From the NCBI RefSeq assembly GCF_013694105.1, contig NZ_JACEFG010000002.1:682001-746000 (forward strand): 64,000 nucleotides of DNA, given 5' to 3'. Source of the DNA: Halobacillus locisalis. Its GTDB lineage: Bacteria > Bacillota > Bacilli > Bacillales > Halobacillaceae. The translations under genes were made by a program, and so were the position numbers. Below, piece after piece: positions 1 to 9,152 of this stretch. The first letter of the stretch is position 1, and every line of letters starts with the position of its first letter. The notes beneath the pieces were generated by a model. That model was not told where the DNA came from. It did no database searches and was given only the letters and a program-made list of their open reading frames with translations.

Positions 1-1
1 T

Positions 2-841
2 CCTTTAGTTCGAGATATTGGTGAGAAGTTATGGTCACCTGTTTTGATACCCGCATTTCCAAGGTACAGAGCTCGATATGATGGAGGTTACTTTTATTCC
101 CATGCTTTGGATCGTTATACGATGACACTTGATGATATGTACAGTGATATGAAAGATGATGATCGATTTTTACAGAGTTTGAATAGGGAAGATTTAACGC
201 TGAACGATATTGAGAAGATGAGTGGGCTTGATTTGCAATTGGAATCGATGATAGATCATGCCATAAGTTATTTAAATGAAAATAATCAAGGTGTAGAAAG
301 CGACAAAGTATTTTTGTCTGGGTATTCCGCCGAAGGGAACTTCACAAACAGATGGGCGGCTTTACACCCAGAAAGGGTCAAAGCAGTAGCTTCTGGAGGA
401 GTGAACAGTACGGCAATCATCCCGATGGAAGAGATCGATGGCAGAGAACTGATTTATCCGATTGGAGTAGCAGATGTTGAAGAAATTACAGGCCAACCTT
501 TTGACCTGAAGGCTTATAATAATGTCGCGAACTTCATGTATCAGGGAGAAGGGGACCGTAACGACACCTATCAATACAGTGATACTTTCGGCCCTGAAGA
601 AAAACAGCTCATTAAGGATTTCATGGGCGAAGAAATGTATCCGACGAGGTGGGAAAATAATAAAGAGTTGTACTTCCAATCAAGTGCTGAAGGAGCTTTC
701 GGATTATATTATGATCTTGGTCATGAAATTACAGATTATATGATCAGTGATCTTGTGGAGTTTTTCCGAGCTAATCGTGAATCGGAACAGCCCGTGTATC
801 CAAGTTCTACTGACTATTTAGAAGTAGATAGTGGGCAATAG
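2..841 (+). CDS. Alpha/beta hydrolase, 5' end missing
   Basis: The frame is open from base 2 to the stop at 839-841, so the gene starts before the window; a TTG at 44 is in frame but lies inside the conserved fold. The protein shows a nucleophile elbow G-Y-S-A-E-G followed by a helix, and a C-terminal D-L-G-H that would supply the catalytic histidine, as in serine-dependent alpha/beta hydrolases (esterase/peptidase type). The substrate cannot be told from the sequence. The C-terminal half is acidic, as expected for a halophile. A terminator-like hairpin follows at once, so this is the end of its transcript. Confidence 0.7.
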   Translation, partial: PLVRDIGEKLWSPVLIPAFPRYRARYDGGYFYSHALDRYTMTLDDMYSDMKDDDRFLQSLNREDLTLNDIEKMSGLDLQLESMIDHAISYLNENNQGVESDKVFLSGYSAEGNFTNRWAALHPERVKAVASGGVNSTAIIPMEEIDGRELIYPIGVADVEEITGQPFDLKAYNNVANFMYQGEGDRNDTYQYSDTFGPEEKQLIKDFMGEEMYPTRWENNKELYFQSSAEGAFGLYYDLGHEITDYMISDLVEFFRANRESEQPVYPSSTDYLEVDSGQ

Positions 842-852
842 CTTAATATGTA

Positions 853-900
853 AAAGATAGTCTCGTTTTAGAGGAAACTCTCGGACGGGTCTTCTTTTTT
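853..900 (+). terminator. Rho-independent terminator of the hydrolase gene
   Basis: An imperfect stem with AGAG-GAAA-CTCT at its tip is followed by a T run. It belongs to a recurring terminator type also seen at 7608 and 13469, which share the GAGAGGAAACTCTTGAG core. Confidence 0.6.
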
Positions 901-903
901 GTG

Positions 904-1300
904 GTCCGAAATTCGGTGCCTGCCCCTACTATGTTAGTGATATAAAGGTATAGATGTAGAATGGTCTCGCTTGAGTGGGAACTCTTGAGCGAGAATTTTT
1001 TATTTTATGAGTTATATGCGGTCAGGAGTCTGACACGCATTTTTTCGTTACTTGATTATTTTTGTGTGTTTTCCAATAGTAGTGTTTCTTTCATGAGCAT
1101 GTGAGCTAGGGTCAGGCACTCTGGTGAAGCTGGTGTCGACTAGGTATGTACGTTTATTTGCTATGGTGATCGTGAACAGCTGAGTATCATGAAAACAGCG
1201 ATAACTATTGCTGACTTGAAAGGGGGGGGAGGAGGATATTTCAAAGCAGACTTTAAATGAAGCTGTAAGACTAAGAACCACTGCTTCTTTCATTTCATAA
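904..1300. other. Intergenic region without a convincing gene
   Basis: It holds a repeat element beginning GGTGCCTGCCCC at 915 (related to copies at 10912 and 15827), a second hairpin at 966-1003 and nothing else recognisable. A 90-codon minus-strand frame at 1048-1320 has no ribosome binding site or known similarity and runs into the palindrome at 1301. Confidence 0.5.
966..1003 (+). terminator. Second hairpin/T-run, terminator-like
   Basis: CTCGCTTGAGT pairs with ACTCTTGAGCGAG across a GGGA loop and is followed by TTTTTTA. It resembles the neighbouring terminators and may be a repeat-borne backup terminator. Confidence 0.5.
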
Positions 1301-1348
1301 AAAACACCTTTCAATTGCAAATAATTATTTGCAATTGAAAGGTGTTTT
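1301..1348. terminator. Perfect 22-bp palindrome, terminator of the glycosylation operon
   Basis: Two perfect 22-bp arms (AAAACACCTTTCAATTGCAA... and its complement) flank an AATT centre. It ends 20 bases past the stop of the minus-strand operon, and because the arms begin or end in A/T runs it can terminate in both directions. Confidence 0.75.
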
Positions 1349-1368
1349 AATAGATTTGGTACAATAGA

Positions 1369-2817
1369 TTATTCCACTTTTCGTGAATCTATGCGACTTT
1401 TCAGCTTATTGATTCCTTCATAAAGCATATAGACCCCGTAACTTTGAATCACAATCAAACTCGGCATTAGGACGAAACGATACCTTGTCTGTATCTCGAT
1501 AAGCAGATGGATCATGGCATAACCGATAATGAACAAGACAAAGAATAGGGCGAGCTGTTTAGGGTCTTGGGCATTTCGTTTCAAGACAACGAAAAGACCG
1601 AGAATACCAAGGCCACCGTAGAGGAATAGAGGGAAATACATCGCTTTTTCCAATTGGAACAGCCGTTCTTTCACATTCTCGTTACGATCTCCATACCCCC
1701 ATATGACGGAGGCATCAAGGTTCGCCCACATCATTTCAAACTTATCCCTGAATAATTCGACAAGCCGGGATGGGTCTTCGAGGCGTTCCTCAATCAACTC
1801 TCTTTCCTTTTCTACTCGTTCTTCTCCTTCGTACTGGTTCAATAGCTTCAAGTCGCTATCGGAATACGTTCCGCTCGTTTCATGGTTTAACCCGATAACA
1901 AATTTCCAAAGTGGATCCCTGTTCTCTAAAGGGTAATCCGAAACACCTGAGAGCATAAGAGACTGGGAGACAATGAATAGAACAAGCGAGTAAGTAGCAA
2001 TGACTCCGGCTAGTTTCCCTGCTGAAAAGAGCGCTTCTCGAAGTCTCTTTCCAAGCATGAAGACAACGAAGATGAATAACCCTGTTGCTAACAGCACGAA
2101 AGGTCCAAGTGGTCGGATAATATGACCGAATGCAAAGAGCACGCCAATCACAGCCCAAACCCATGTACTCTTTTCAAAGTGGCGAACAAGCAGATAAGCG
2201 CCTAGGTAGAAAAGGAAGGTAGCTAAGATCTGGTTCGTAAGCAAAGACGTCATGATGATGGTGGGAAGGTAAAACGTGTACACGATGCCGCTTAATCTTC
2301 CGACGCGCTCGTTAAAGAGCTGGACCCCGATTTTATATACGATGAACACGGTCGCGCAGCTGAGTAGAATGTTAATCAGCTGTAGCGGAAATAGTTGATC
2401 ACCAAAAATGAAAAGGAGAAATGCCTGGTACATGACAAAGCCGAGTTGATACACCCAGCGCTGGAAATAGTCACTTTCCATAAAGGCGAAATTACCTTCT
2501 GAAGCTGACATAGACGCTCTGTGTAGAATGTAGAAATCTGATACGGGTTGGGCTGGCACATATAAAACCCATAGAATTCGCACCAGAAAGCTGACCCCAA
2601 GCAGACTGATGATAAAGACCCGGGTGGACAGTTTTTGTGACGTTAATAGATAGGTCAAAGCCATAGCGGCTATACTGCCGAGGCCAATAAGAAGATCAGG
2701 CCTTACATAAAGCTCATCAAAAGACAGCCAGTTAAAATAAACACCCGCTCCCATATAAATAAGACCGAAAGTAAGAATGACAAAAGCGCAAAATAACTTA
2801 AAATACTTATTGATCAT
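1369..2817 (-). CDS. GT39/PMT-type membrane glycosyltransferase
   Basis: Membrane protein of 482 residues with about ten or more hydrophobic segments and a large extracytoplasmic loop in the C-terminal half. This is the layout of ArnT/PMT-family (GT39/GT83-like) enzymes that move a sugar from a polyprenyl-phosphate carrier to an acceptor outside the membrane. The start chosen is ATG at 2817, which overlaps the stop of the GtrA gene by 11 bases; a longer frame of 22 extra codons lies entirely inside that gene. It is the last gene of a GT2-GtrA-GT39 operon, so its donor is probably the lipid-linked sugar made by the first gene. This parallels the CsbB-GtcA-YfhO type of teichoic-acid decoration. 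The acceptor is unknown. Confidence 0.72.
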   Translation of the reverse strand: MINKYFKLFCAFVILTFGLIYMGAGVYFNWLSFDELYVRPDLLIGLGSIAAMALTYLLTSQKLSTRVFIISLLGVSFLVRILWVLYVPAQPVSDFYILHRASMSASEGNFAFMESDYFQRWVYQLGFVMYQAFLLFIFGDQLFPLQLINILLSCATVFIVYKIGVQLFNERVGRLSGIVYTFYLPTIIMTSLLTNQILATFLFYLGAYLLVRHFEKSTWVWAVIGVLFAFGHIIRPLGPFVLLATGLFIFVVFMLGKRLREALFSAGKLAGVIATYSLVLFIVSQSLMLSGVSDYPLENRDPLWKFVIGLNHETSGTYSDSDLKLLNQYEGEERVEKERELIEERLEDPSRLVELFRDKFEMMWANLDASVIWGYGDRNENVKERLFQLEKAMYFPLFLYGGLGILGLFVVLKRNAQDPKQLALFFVLFIIGYAMIHLLIEIQTRYRFVLMPSLIVIQSYGVYMLYEGINKLKSRIDSRKVE

Positions 2818-3220
2818 CGGAGAAAGACTCCTTTTTTCCATTAAATATATAATATTTGCTGATGATATAGTTAAAGATGACAACGACTACGTTGGCGATG
2901 ATTTTGGAAAACAGGTCGTTCATTACAAGGACATCGACCAGCAGAATCATGACACCAAGATCCAGTCCTAATGAAAAAAAACGTGCCCCTATGAAAGGGG
3001 CGATTTCAGATAGAATCGATTGATTGCTTTTGAATACATACGCTTTATTTGTGAAAAAGGCAAAAAGTACGGCCGCTCCCCATGCTAAGGAGGTAGCCAG
3101 TCTGTAGTCCATCGACAGAACCGAAGCTAGACCATAATAGACGACGATATTGACAAGAGTGGTCAGTCCGCCAAAAAGTAAATACATGAATAACTCATTT
3201 CGCAGCAACGTTTTAATCAT
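2807..3220 (-). CDS. GtrA-family membrane protein (putative lipid-linked sugar flippase)
   Basis: 137 residues with four predicted transmembrane helices. The first helix region L-F-G-G-L-T-T-L-V-N and the later F-T-N-K-A-Y-V-F and N-Y-I-I-S-K-Y-Y-I-F segments are typical of the GtrA/GtcA family. These small proteins are thought to flip polyprenyl-phosphate-linked sugars across the membrane. Its start overlaps the end of the GT2 gene by 8 bases and its stop overlaps the start of the GT39-like gene by 11, so all three are translationally coupled. This fits a three-component glycosylation system. Confidence 0.85.
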   Translation of the reverse strand: MIKTLLRNELFMYLLFGGLTTLVNIVVYYGLASVLSMDYRLATSLAWGAAVLFAFFTNKAYVFKSNQSILSEIAPFIGARFFSLGLDLGVMILLVDVLVMNDLFSKIIANVVVVIFNYIISKYYIFNGKKESFSDDQ

Positions 3221-4193
3221 TGTTGTTCTGACTCACTCTCTTTTGGCCGTTAAAGTTCATGACTCTCTCCTCATTATATTCGTGAATGAAATAGAGCGGT
3301 CTGTTCTTCGTCTCATTGAAGACTCGTCCAAGATACTCACCAATGATACCAAGCACAATCAGTTGGATACCTCCAATAAATAGAATGACACTCATAAGGG
3401 AAGGATAACCGGCAACCGACTCCCCGAAGGCAATCGTCTTGAAGATAATCCAAATCATATATAAGAAGGCGAAAAAGGATACGGTGATTCCCATCAATGA
3501 GGAGAACCTCAAGGGAGCGGTCGTAAAGGAGGTTACCCCTTCAATCGCTAAGTCGAAAAGCTTGCCGTAATTCCACTTCGTTTCACCAGAAATACGAGGA
3601 TCACGATCGAAGAGGATTTCTTTTTTATGATACCCGACCCAACTGAACATGCCTTTCGTATAACGCTGGGTTTCACGAATCTGTCTGATCGCTTCGACAC
3701 AGCGGCGATCGAGCAGACGGAAGTCCCCGGTGTTTTCCTGAATGGGCACTTGACTCATACGCTTCAGAAGTTTGTAAAAAAGACCGGCGGTCGCTTTCTT
3801 CATGATTGTCTCGCCGCGACGGCTTCGACGCTTCGCATAAACGTCATCATAGCCTTGTTCCCAGTATTTCACCATCTCAGGGATCAGCTCAGGCGGATCC
3901 TGCAAATCCGCATCAAGGATGATGACAGCATCCCCTTTGGCATAATCGAACCCTGCGATCATGGCGGTCTCTTTTCCGAAGTTTCTCGATAAGTCCACAT
4001 AGGAAACCTTCTCATCTTTTTTTCGTAAATCCTTGATGATTTCCATCGTGGCGTCTTGACTTCCATCATTGACGAACAAGAATTCGAACGCATAATGAGA
4101 CAGGTCTGAAGTGGATTCTAGCAATCGATTATATAAATGATGTAAAGATTCTTCTTCATTATAAGCAGGAATCAGGATCGTAATCTGTTTCAC
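3213..4193 (-). CDS. GT2 glycosyltransferase, CsbB/GtrB-like
   Basis: 326 residues from a GTG at 4193, preceded by AAAGGAG at good spacing; the longer frame upstream adds a hydrophobic stretch with no ribosome binding site. The N-terminal catalytic domain has I-L-I-P-A-Y-N-E-E-E and the D-A-D-L-Q-D-P-P-E metal/nucleotide motif, followed by S-G-E-T-K-W-N. Two membrane helices lie near residues 235-300. This is the dolichyl-phosphate-mannose-synthase-like group that loads a nucleotide sugar onto undecaprenyl phosphate on the cytoplasmic face. It is the first gene of the coupled operon with GtrA and the GT39-like transferase. Confidence 0.88.
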   Translation of the reverse strand: MKQITILIPAYNEEESLHHLYNRLLESTSDLSHYAFEFLFVNDGSQDATMEIIKDLRKKDEKVSYVDLSRNFGKETAMIAGFDYAKGDAVIILDADLQDPPELIPEMVKYWEQGYDDVYAKRRSRRGETIMKKATAGLFYKLLKRMSQVPIQENTGDFRLLDRRCVEAIRQIRETQRYTKGMFSWVGYHKKEILFDRDPRISGETKWNYGKLFDLAIEGVTSFTTAPLRFSSLMGITVSFFAFLYMIWIIFKTIAFGESVAGYPSLMSVILFIGGIQLIVLGIIGEYLGRVFNETKNRPLYFIHEYNEERVMNFNGQKRVSQNNND

Positions 4194-4442
4194 TGTAGTA
4201 AACTCCTTTCGGGACTTACATATCAAAGGAAAGAATATAATTAAAATTAATAAAAATAACGCTCTTAATTGTAACATATGGGAAGACCATAGCAAGGAAC
4301 TTCCTGTTTTGTATGGTATTTAACAATAAATAAAAATGTCCTATCGAATGAGTAAAAAGGTGATCTAAGTTGGTAATGTTTGTTACAATTCAAATTACAT
4401 CAACTTTTATTGTAGATTCAACGTAGAGAGGAAGAATAGAAA

Positions 4443-5327
4443 GTGGGAAAAGTGAAAAAAGCCATCATTCCAGCAGCGGGATTAGGCACTAGATTCCTAC
4501 CTGCCACCAAAGCGATGCCTAAAGAAATGCTCCCGATCGTGGACAAGCCTACGATTCAATACATTGTAGAAGAGGCGATCGAATCTGGTATTGAAGATAT
4601 CATCATTGTGACTGGAAAAGGGAAACGTGCTATTGAAGACCATTTTGATAAGAATTTTGAACTAGAAAACAATTTAATGGAAAAAGAAAAGTTTGAAATG
4701 CTTGAGAAAGTGAACGAAACGTCGAATGTAGATATTCATTACATCCGTCAAAAAGAACCTAAAGGACTTGGACACGCCGTGTGGTGCGCTCGTAAGTTTA
4801 TTGGCGATGATCCATTTGCTGTTCTTCTTGGTGACGACATTATCCAATCTGAAGAGCCTGGACTTAAACAACTGTTGGATCAATACGAGCGTACTCATTC
4901 ACCTGTCATCGGAGTTCAGCAAGTTCCAGACAACCAGACACATCGCTACGGGGTTATTGAACCGGATACGCAAAGTGGACGACTATACAAAGTGAAGTCA
5001 TTTGTTGAAAAACCTCCACAAGGTCAAGCGCCCTCTAATCTGGCCATTATGGGCAGGTATGTCCTGACTCCAGAGATCATGGAGTTCCTTAACCGCCAAG
5101 AAGTAGGCGCAGGTGGGGAAGTGCAGCTCACAGACGCCATTCATCATTTAAATGAAACAAAGCAAGTTTTTGCTTATGACTTTGAAGGGGCACGATATGA
5201 TGTAGGGGAGAAATTTGGTTTCATAAAGACGACGATTGAGGTAGCTCTAGGACGTCCGGAACTTAGAGATGATGTAGTAGAGTTAATGAAGGAATTCGTT
5301 CAAAACGAAAAACAAGTTAAACCTTAA
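4443..5327 (+). CDS. galU: UTP-glucose-1-phosphate uridylyltransferase
   Basis: 294 residues, normal length for GalU/GtaB. It makes UDP-glucose from UTP and glucose-1-phosphate for glycolipid, teichoic-acid and polysaccharide synthesis. The N-terminus carries the nucleotidyltransferase signature [11 protein letters not shown] and M-P-K-E-M-L-P; later come L-L-G-D-D and the sugar-binding V-E-K-P. The start is GTG at 4443, eight bases after GAGGAAG; a second GTG three codons on is possible. It is divergent from the glycosylation operon and has its own terminator. A decayed second copy lies at 38744. Confidence 0.95.
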   Translation: MGKVKKAIIPAAGLGTRFLPATKAMPKEMLPIVDKPTIQYIVEEAIESGIEDIIIVTGKGKRAIEDHFDKNFELENNLMEKEKFEMLEKVNETSNVDIHYIRQKEPKGLGHAVWCARKFIGDDPFAVLLGDDIIQSEEPGLKQLLDQYERTHSPVIGVQQVPDNQTHRYGVIEPDTQSGRLYKVKSFVEKPPQGQAPSNLAIMGRYVLTPEIMEFLNRQEVGAGGEVQLTDAIHHLNETKQVFAYDFEGARYDVGEKFGFIKTTIEVALGRPELRDDVVELMKEFVQNEKQVKP

Positions 5328-5347
5328 CAAAATGAGACGATAAGCGT

Positions 5348-5386
5348 GACCAGGGAGCGAGAGTGTCTGTTTCCTGGTCTTTTTAT
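5348..5386 (+). terminator. galU terminator
   Basis: GACCAGGGA pairs with TTCCTGGTC, followed by TTTTTATTT. Confidence 0.75.
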
Positions 5387-5538
5387 TTCCAGGAGTCCGA
5401 CAGTTTGATCGGAATTTTTATGATAGTAACTTGCCTACACATTGCTTATTCTCACATTCCGATTTATGGTATTCTGGAAGTAGTATATTCTTATAAATTT
5501 GCCTGCACAAAGGAAAATCATAAAGGGGATGATGCGTC

Positions 5539-6399
5539 ATGGCGAACCTCTACTCTTCCACTTTAGAGAACCTGGAAAAAACGTTCATGCCTTACCTTTC
5601 TGAATATCAGCGATATATCGATTTTCATACGATGAGGAACATGAAGCAGGTCCTCAAAGGTAAGCGCCCCGTCTATTTTGACCTTGATATAAAAGAAACC
5701 GCAGAGATGAAAACGAGGACGATACTGGATGTATGGTGGGATGGGGTGTTAGTCACCGTGGTCATTCCCTCAACGAATACATTCAACACGACGATCGAGA
5801 TTTACGGAAAGCCTCCGAAAATGTTGATTGCGAGACTTGAATTGAATGAAGAGCGAAAAGCGTTCTTTCCGACTTATATGAAAGAAGAGTTTGCCCGGCG
5901 AAAAGCGCTCAGAGATATATTAAGTGAGTTTTCGATGAAACTTTTCACCCACCTCAACACGTATATAGGAGGAGCGGAATCACAAGGGGAGAAGCAATCC
6001 TCCGAATTTCCAGGCGATGCGGAAAGATTCGAAAGCTGGGAATTTCCGTTTTTGGAACACCACCCTGATCTCCAACAGGAATGGCTTACGCTAACGAAAC
6101 GGTCGGCCAAACAGTACAGGCGTATTGAAGAACTTGAGATTGAAGATAAATTCGCATTGGAAACGATGGTGGATAAAGATGTTCCGACGTTCATCGAATC
6201 GTTCCAGAAACTTTCCGATGAGAATAAGGAAAGGAAGAAGGACGAGCTGTTTGAGACGATGAGCGATTTGAAGATATTCATCGAGAAGCTGGAACGAAAA
6301 GAAGAGGAAGTCTATTCGCAGAGTTTTGATAAAAGTAAAGGCGTCATCGCTTCGAAATACAACAAGAACAGTCAGGATGATGAAGACGACTTGTTCTAA
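5539..6399 (+). CDS. Uncharacterised protein in operon with TelA
   Basis: 286 residues, cytoplasmic, no membrane helix or signal peptide. The first 150 residues look globular (mixed strand/helix with W-W-D-G-V-L-V-T-V-V). The C-terminal third is charged and helical and ends in an acidic D-D-E-D-D-L-F tail. I do not recognise a family. The ATG at 5539 is preceded by AAAGGGG. The TelA gene follows after 48 bases without a terminator, so the two probably work together; in other Bacillaceae TelA genes are also paired with an upstream partner (XpaC or YceG), but this protein matches neither by eye. Confidence 0.65.
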   Translation: MANLYSSTLENLEKTFMPYLSEYQRYIDFHTMRNMKQVLKGKRPVYFDLDIKETAEMKTRTILDVWWDGVLVTVVIPSTNTFNTTIEIYGKPPKMLIARLELNEERKAFFPTYMKEEFARRKALRDILSEFSMKLFTHLNTYIGGAESQGEKQSSEFPGDAERFESWEFPFLEHHPDLQQEWLTLTKRSAKQYRRIEELEIEDKFALETMVDKDVPTFIESFQKLSDENKERKKDELFETMSDLKIFIEKLERKEEEVYSQSFDKSKGVIASKYNKNSQDDEDDLF

Positions 6400-6447
6400 G
6401 GTTGGAGAAGTTATTTCCGTCATATAATCAGGAAGGAGAGAGGTACG

Positions 6448-7575
6448 ATGAGTTCAGATTCTGTCCATAATGATCAGCTCAGCCCTGAAGATGTAGATGT
6501 CACGTTGATTCGAAAAGAAGATATCGAGCGTTTGAATAAGGAAGCGGAAGTGTATGCCGAACGATTGGAATCATCACAGGATCCGTCCCTTTCAGAAGTG
6601 CTGAAGGAACTGGCCGATCTAGGTGAAAAAGAGCAGCATGTCGCAGGCGAAACGATGGAGACGATGAAACGTCCTGTGAACGACCTGATGAACAAAAGCA
6701 ATAACGATATCCCGCAAACGTTGAATGAGCTTGAAAGAGTCGTGTCCGATCTTGACCCGAAACGGACGGAAGGAAACGGTGTCCAGAAGTTCTTTTATAA
6801 GTTAAGCAAATCGAAACCGATCGATCGCTATATGAAAAAATATGAAACGATCGACGGCAAGATCGATATGATCATTCGTAGCCTTCTGGCAGGGAAAGAC
6901 AAGCTTGAGGAAGACAGCGTTGAACTGCAGATGATCAAGGAGAATGCGCAGAAGCGGATTTATGATTTGGAGAAGCAGATTTACCTTGGAAAGAAGCTGT
7001 TTGAGCTTTTGAAAGAAAAAGAGACAGAGGGCAATTATGACCCAGCTCTTTTAACAGAAGGAAAAGAGAAAATCATTACCCGAACGAGAAACATGACGCA
7101 AATGAAAATCGTGCTCGATCAGAGTATGACGTCTGTTGATATCATCAAGAAGAACAATGAAAAGTTGAAAGAATCGATTCGTAATGCTGTGACGCTGACG
7201 AAAAACATCATTACCGTTTCGGCGGCTATTCAACTGGCCTTGAATAATCAGCGGCAGGTCATTGATACGGTCAACGGCGTCAATAAAGCGACGGAAGAGA
7301 TGCTGCTTTCGAATTCTCGCAGTTTGAAACAAACGACAGAAGAGACTACGCAACTGATGGAGAACCCGTCCATTTCAATGGAAGCGTTGCAGGAATCGTT
7401 CGATAATGTATTTGATGCTCTGAAGACGACGGAACAGTCTTCTGAACGAATCATTGCTTCGAGTGAGAAGTTCATCGAGGAGATGGATACGTTGAATGAT
7501 CGTGTTCGGGAGAGGTTGTCGGAGTCGAAGAAACTTCCAAGTAGGAGTTCTGAACTGTCCCGCAATACAAACTGA
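6448..7575 (+). CDS. TelA/KlaA-family toxic anion resistance protein
   Basis: 375 residues, almost wholly alpha-helical and charged. The central block (about 95-330) has the family segments K-F-F-Y-K-L-S-K-S-K-P-I-D-R-Y-M and the long helix with I-T-V-S-A-A-I-Q-L-A-L-N-N-Q. The family is named for plasmid tellurite resistance, but chromosomal copies (Bacillus YceH, YaaN) are tied to envelope stress; the biochemical role is not known. A strong GGAAGGAGAG precedes the ATG. It is the second gene of the operon and is closed by a terminator at 7608. Confidence 0.85.
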   Translation: MSSDSVHNDQLSPEDVDVTLIRKEDIERLNKEAEVYAERLESSQDPSLSEVLKELADLGEKEQHVAGETMETMKRPVNDLMNKSNNDIPQTLNELERVVSDLDPKRTEGNGVQKFFYKLSKSKPIDRYMKKYETIDGKIDMIIRSLLAGKDKLEEDSVELQMIKENAQKRIYDLEKQIYLGKKLFELLKEKETEGNYDPALLTEGKEKIITRTRNMTQMKIVLDQSMTSVDIIKKNNEKLKESIRNAVTLTKNIITVSAAIQLALNNQRQVIDTVNGVNKATEEMLLSNSRSLKQTTEETTQLMENPSISMEALQESFDNVFDALKTTEQSSERIIASSEKFIEEMDTLNDRVRERLSESKKLPSRSSELSRNTN

Positions 7576-7607
7576 TGGTTCAGTGTCTGACTGAGGGGTT
7601 ATAAAGG

Positions 7608-7650
7608 AAGTCTTACTTGAGAGGAAACTCTTGAGTCAGGCTTCTTTTTT
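7608..7650 (+). terminator. Terminator of the TelA operon
   Basis: AAGTCTTACTTGAGAG pairs with CTCTTGAGTCAGGCTT around GAAA, followed by six T. It is nearly identical to the terminator at 13469. Confidence 0.75.
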
Positions 7651-7659
7651 GTTCGGAAA

Positions 7660-7905
7660 TCTAGATGGTTTTGACTGTATTAAGTGACTAAAACGGTAGA
7701 GAGAAGTGGGATCAACGCGGTTTTGAGATGGACGACTCAGGCATACTGCTTTGATTGACGTTCTCACCACGGTTTTAGTGAATGTCAGCGACCAAAACCG
7801 TAGAGAAGATCTTCATCACCACAGTTTCTAGTGTCGTTCTAGTTAGAAAGTGTGGAGAGGTGGTCAGATCCACTTGGTTTTTGACACGAGAACCGTCCCC
7901 ATGAG
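7660..7905. repeat. Dispersed intergenic repeat, AAAACCG-box family, copy 1
   Basis: About 245 bases built of alternating AAAACSGT and ACSGTTTT boxes spaced 25-40 bases, with GATCAACGCGGTTTT, GAATGTCAGCGACCAAAAC and ATCACCACAGTTTCTAGT segments. It ends in ACACGAGAACCGTCCCCA. The same order of blocks recurs at 11022, 13524 and 15868, and looser versions at 23770, 27118 and 29025. No frame is preserved, so it is not coding. Confidence 0.7.
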
Positions 7906-7991
7906 CACTCTACTTATTTTATGGATAATATAGTAAAATGGAATATACATAGTATTCGAAAATGAGAGTGAGTGAAGGGAGGCGCGTTCCA

Positions 7992-8882
7992 GTGTATAAG
8001 AATTGGTTTTTCCGAAGAGTGGACCGGTTGATTGACTGGTTTGAGGCTCACCAAAAAGGTTTATACGGCATTTCCATAACCATCATCTTTCTGTTAGCTC
8101 TAGGCTTAGGAGGCTATACGGTTTGGGAATATTGGAATGATCCTATGTTCACGAACCCTGGAACAATACTCGAACATATGGCGAACATCCCATTCCTTAT
8201 GGGAATTCTAGCTATGGTTTTGGTACTAGCTGGCGGGTTGTTCATCGTATGGATGTCATTATCTATGGTCAAAAAGGTGAAAATTAATAAAATGGAATTC
8301 GACATTGGAGATAGCTCCTTTGAGGAAACGAGAATCCGCCAACGTTTCACTTTCATCTCCTCCATGCTCGAACAGAATGTCGAAATCCTGTCTGATATAT
8401 ATGAAGACAAGCAATCGTTTGAACAGCGAATGAAAGAAAATACGGTGCAACATGAAATCATCAGCTATTTAGCTTCTGATTATCGAGATTACATACAGGT
8501 GTTCTATCCCGAATTAAAGTCAGAGCTGTCCATTGTAGATACGCCTCGGAATATGGATCATAACACAAAGCGTTTATATAAGTTCCTCATCAGAAATAAG
8601 GAGACCCAGCAAGCCGTTTATTCGAACCGATTATTGAATGGGGAGAACACGCTGGTCGGTTTAGCGTATTTTGAGAAGGAATTTGAAGGGGAATCCAAAG
8701 GACAGTATAAAGTGGATACGGAAGAGCACATCATTGTGATCATGAAAACCGGATTTGATTTACCATTCGAGCAATATGACGTCGATGCCCTTCAGAGTAT
8801 CATCCATTACTCTAAGATTTTATATGAGGAGTTAATGGTCACATATATCCTGGATGCGGATGATCGGATAGACGATGAGTAA
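7992..8882 (+). CDS. Two-helix membrane protein with cytoplasmic domain, unknown function
   Basis: 296 residues from GTG at 7992, nine bases after AAGGGAGG; an in-frame ATG at 7962 would place that ribosome binding site inside the gene. Transmembrane helices lie at about 25-50 and 70-100. The rest is a charged cytoplasmic region, first helical (E-Q-N-V-E-I-L-S-D-I), then an alpha/beta domain with I-I-V-I-M-K-T-G-F that could be a GAF-like or sensor fold. I do not recognise a family. The next small gene follows after 51 bases. Confidence 0.65.
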   Translation: MYKNWFFRRVDRLIDWFEAHQKGLYGISITIIFLLALGLGGYTVWEYWNDPMFTNPGTILEHMANIPFLMGILAMVLVLAGGLFIVWMSLSMVKKVKINKMEFDIGDSSFEETRIRQRFTFISSMLEQNVEILSDIYEDKQSFEQRMKENTVQHEIISYLASDYRDYIQVFYPELKSELSIVDTPRNMDHNTKRLYKFLIRNKETQQAVYSNRLLNGENTLVGLAYFEKEFEGESKGQYKVDTEEHIIVIMKTGFDLPFEQYDVDALQSIIHYSKILYEELMVTYILDADDRIDDE

Positions 8883-8933
8883 AGGGACAAGCGGTTCAAA
8901 ATTTGGTATAATGGAAGGGAAGGAGATGATACT

Positions 8934-9089
8934 ATGACCGTTAAGGATAAAGTATCCCCAGAAGAGAAAGCGAAAGAGTACGTGAGAAATCGTCAGAGAC
9001 GTATTAAGAAGAGCAAATCTAACCAAGATGGTACTTCAAGTTTATTAAAATATCTACACGAACAACGTAAAGAGAAAAAAGCTCTCTAA
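8934..9089 (+). CDS. Small basic protein, 51 residues
   Basis: The ATG at 8934 follows AAGGAGATGATACT, a clear ribosome binding site. The product begins M-T-V-K-D-K-V-S-P-E-E-K and is rich in K and R throughout (Q-R-R-I-K-K-S-K), which suggests binding to RNA, DNA or the ribosome. A hairpin terminator overlaps its last codons, a good sign of a real transcription unit end. It may share a transcript with the membrane protein upstream. I do not recognise the family. Confidence 0.6.
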   Translation: MTVKDKVSPEEKAKEYVRNRQRRIKKSKSNQDGTSSLLKYLHEQRKEKKAL

Positions 9090-9103
9090 TGAGGGCTTTT
9101 TTT
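9078..9103 (+). terminator. Terminator overlapping the end of the 51-residue gene
   Basis: AGCTCTC pairs with GAGGGCT around TAAT and is followed by seven T; the stop codon lies in the loop. Confidence 0.7.
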
Positions 9104-9152
9104 GATCTTCATTCGCTATAAGGAGGCACTGGATTATATCCTACTGTCCTGA

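Noticed and set aside
1048-1320. 90-codon minus-strand gene
   Set aside because: No ribosome binding site, repeat-derived composition, and its 5' end lies in a terminator palindrome.
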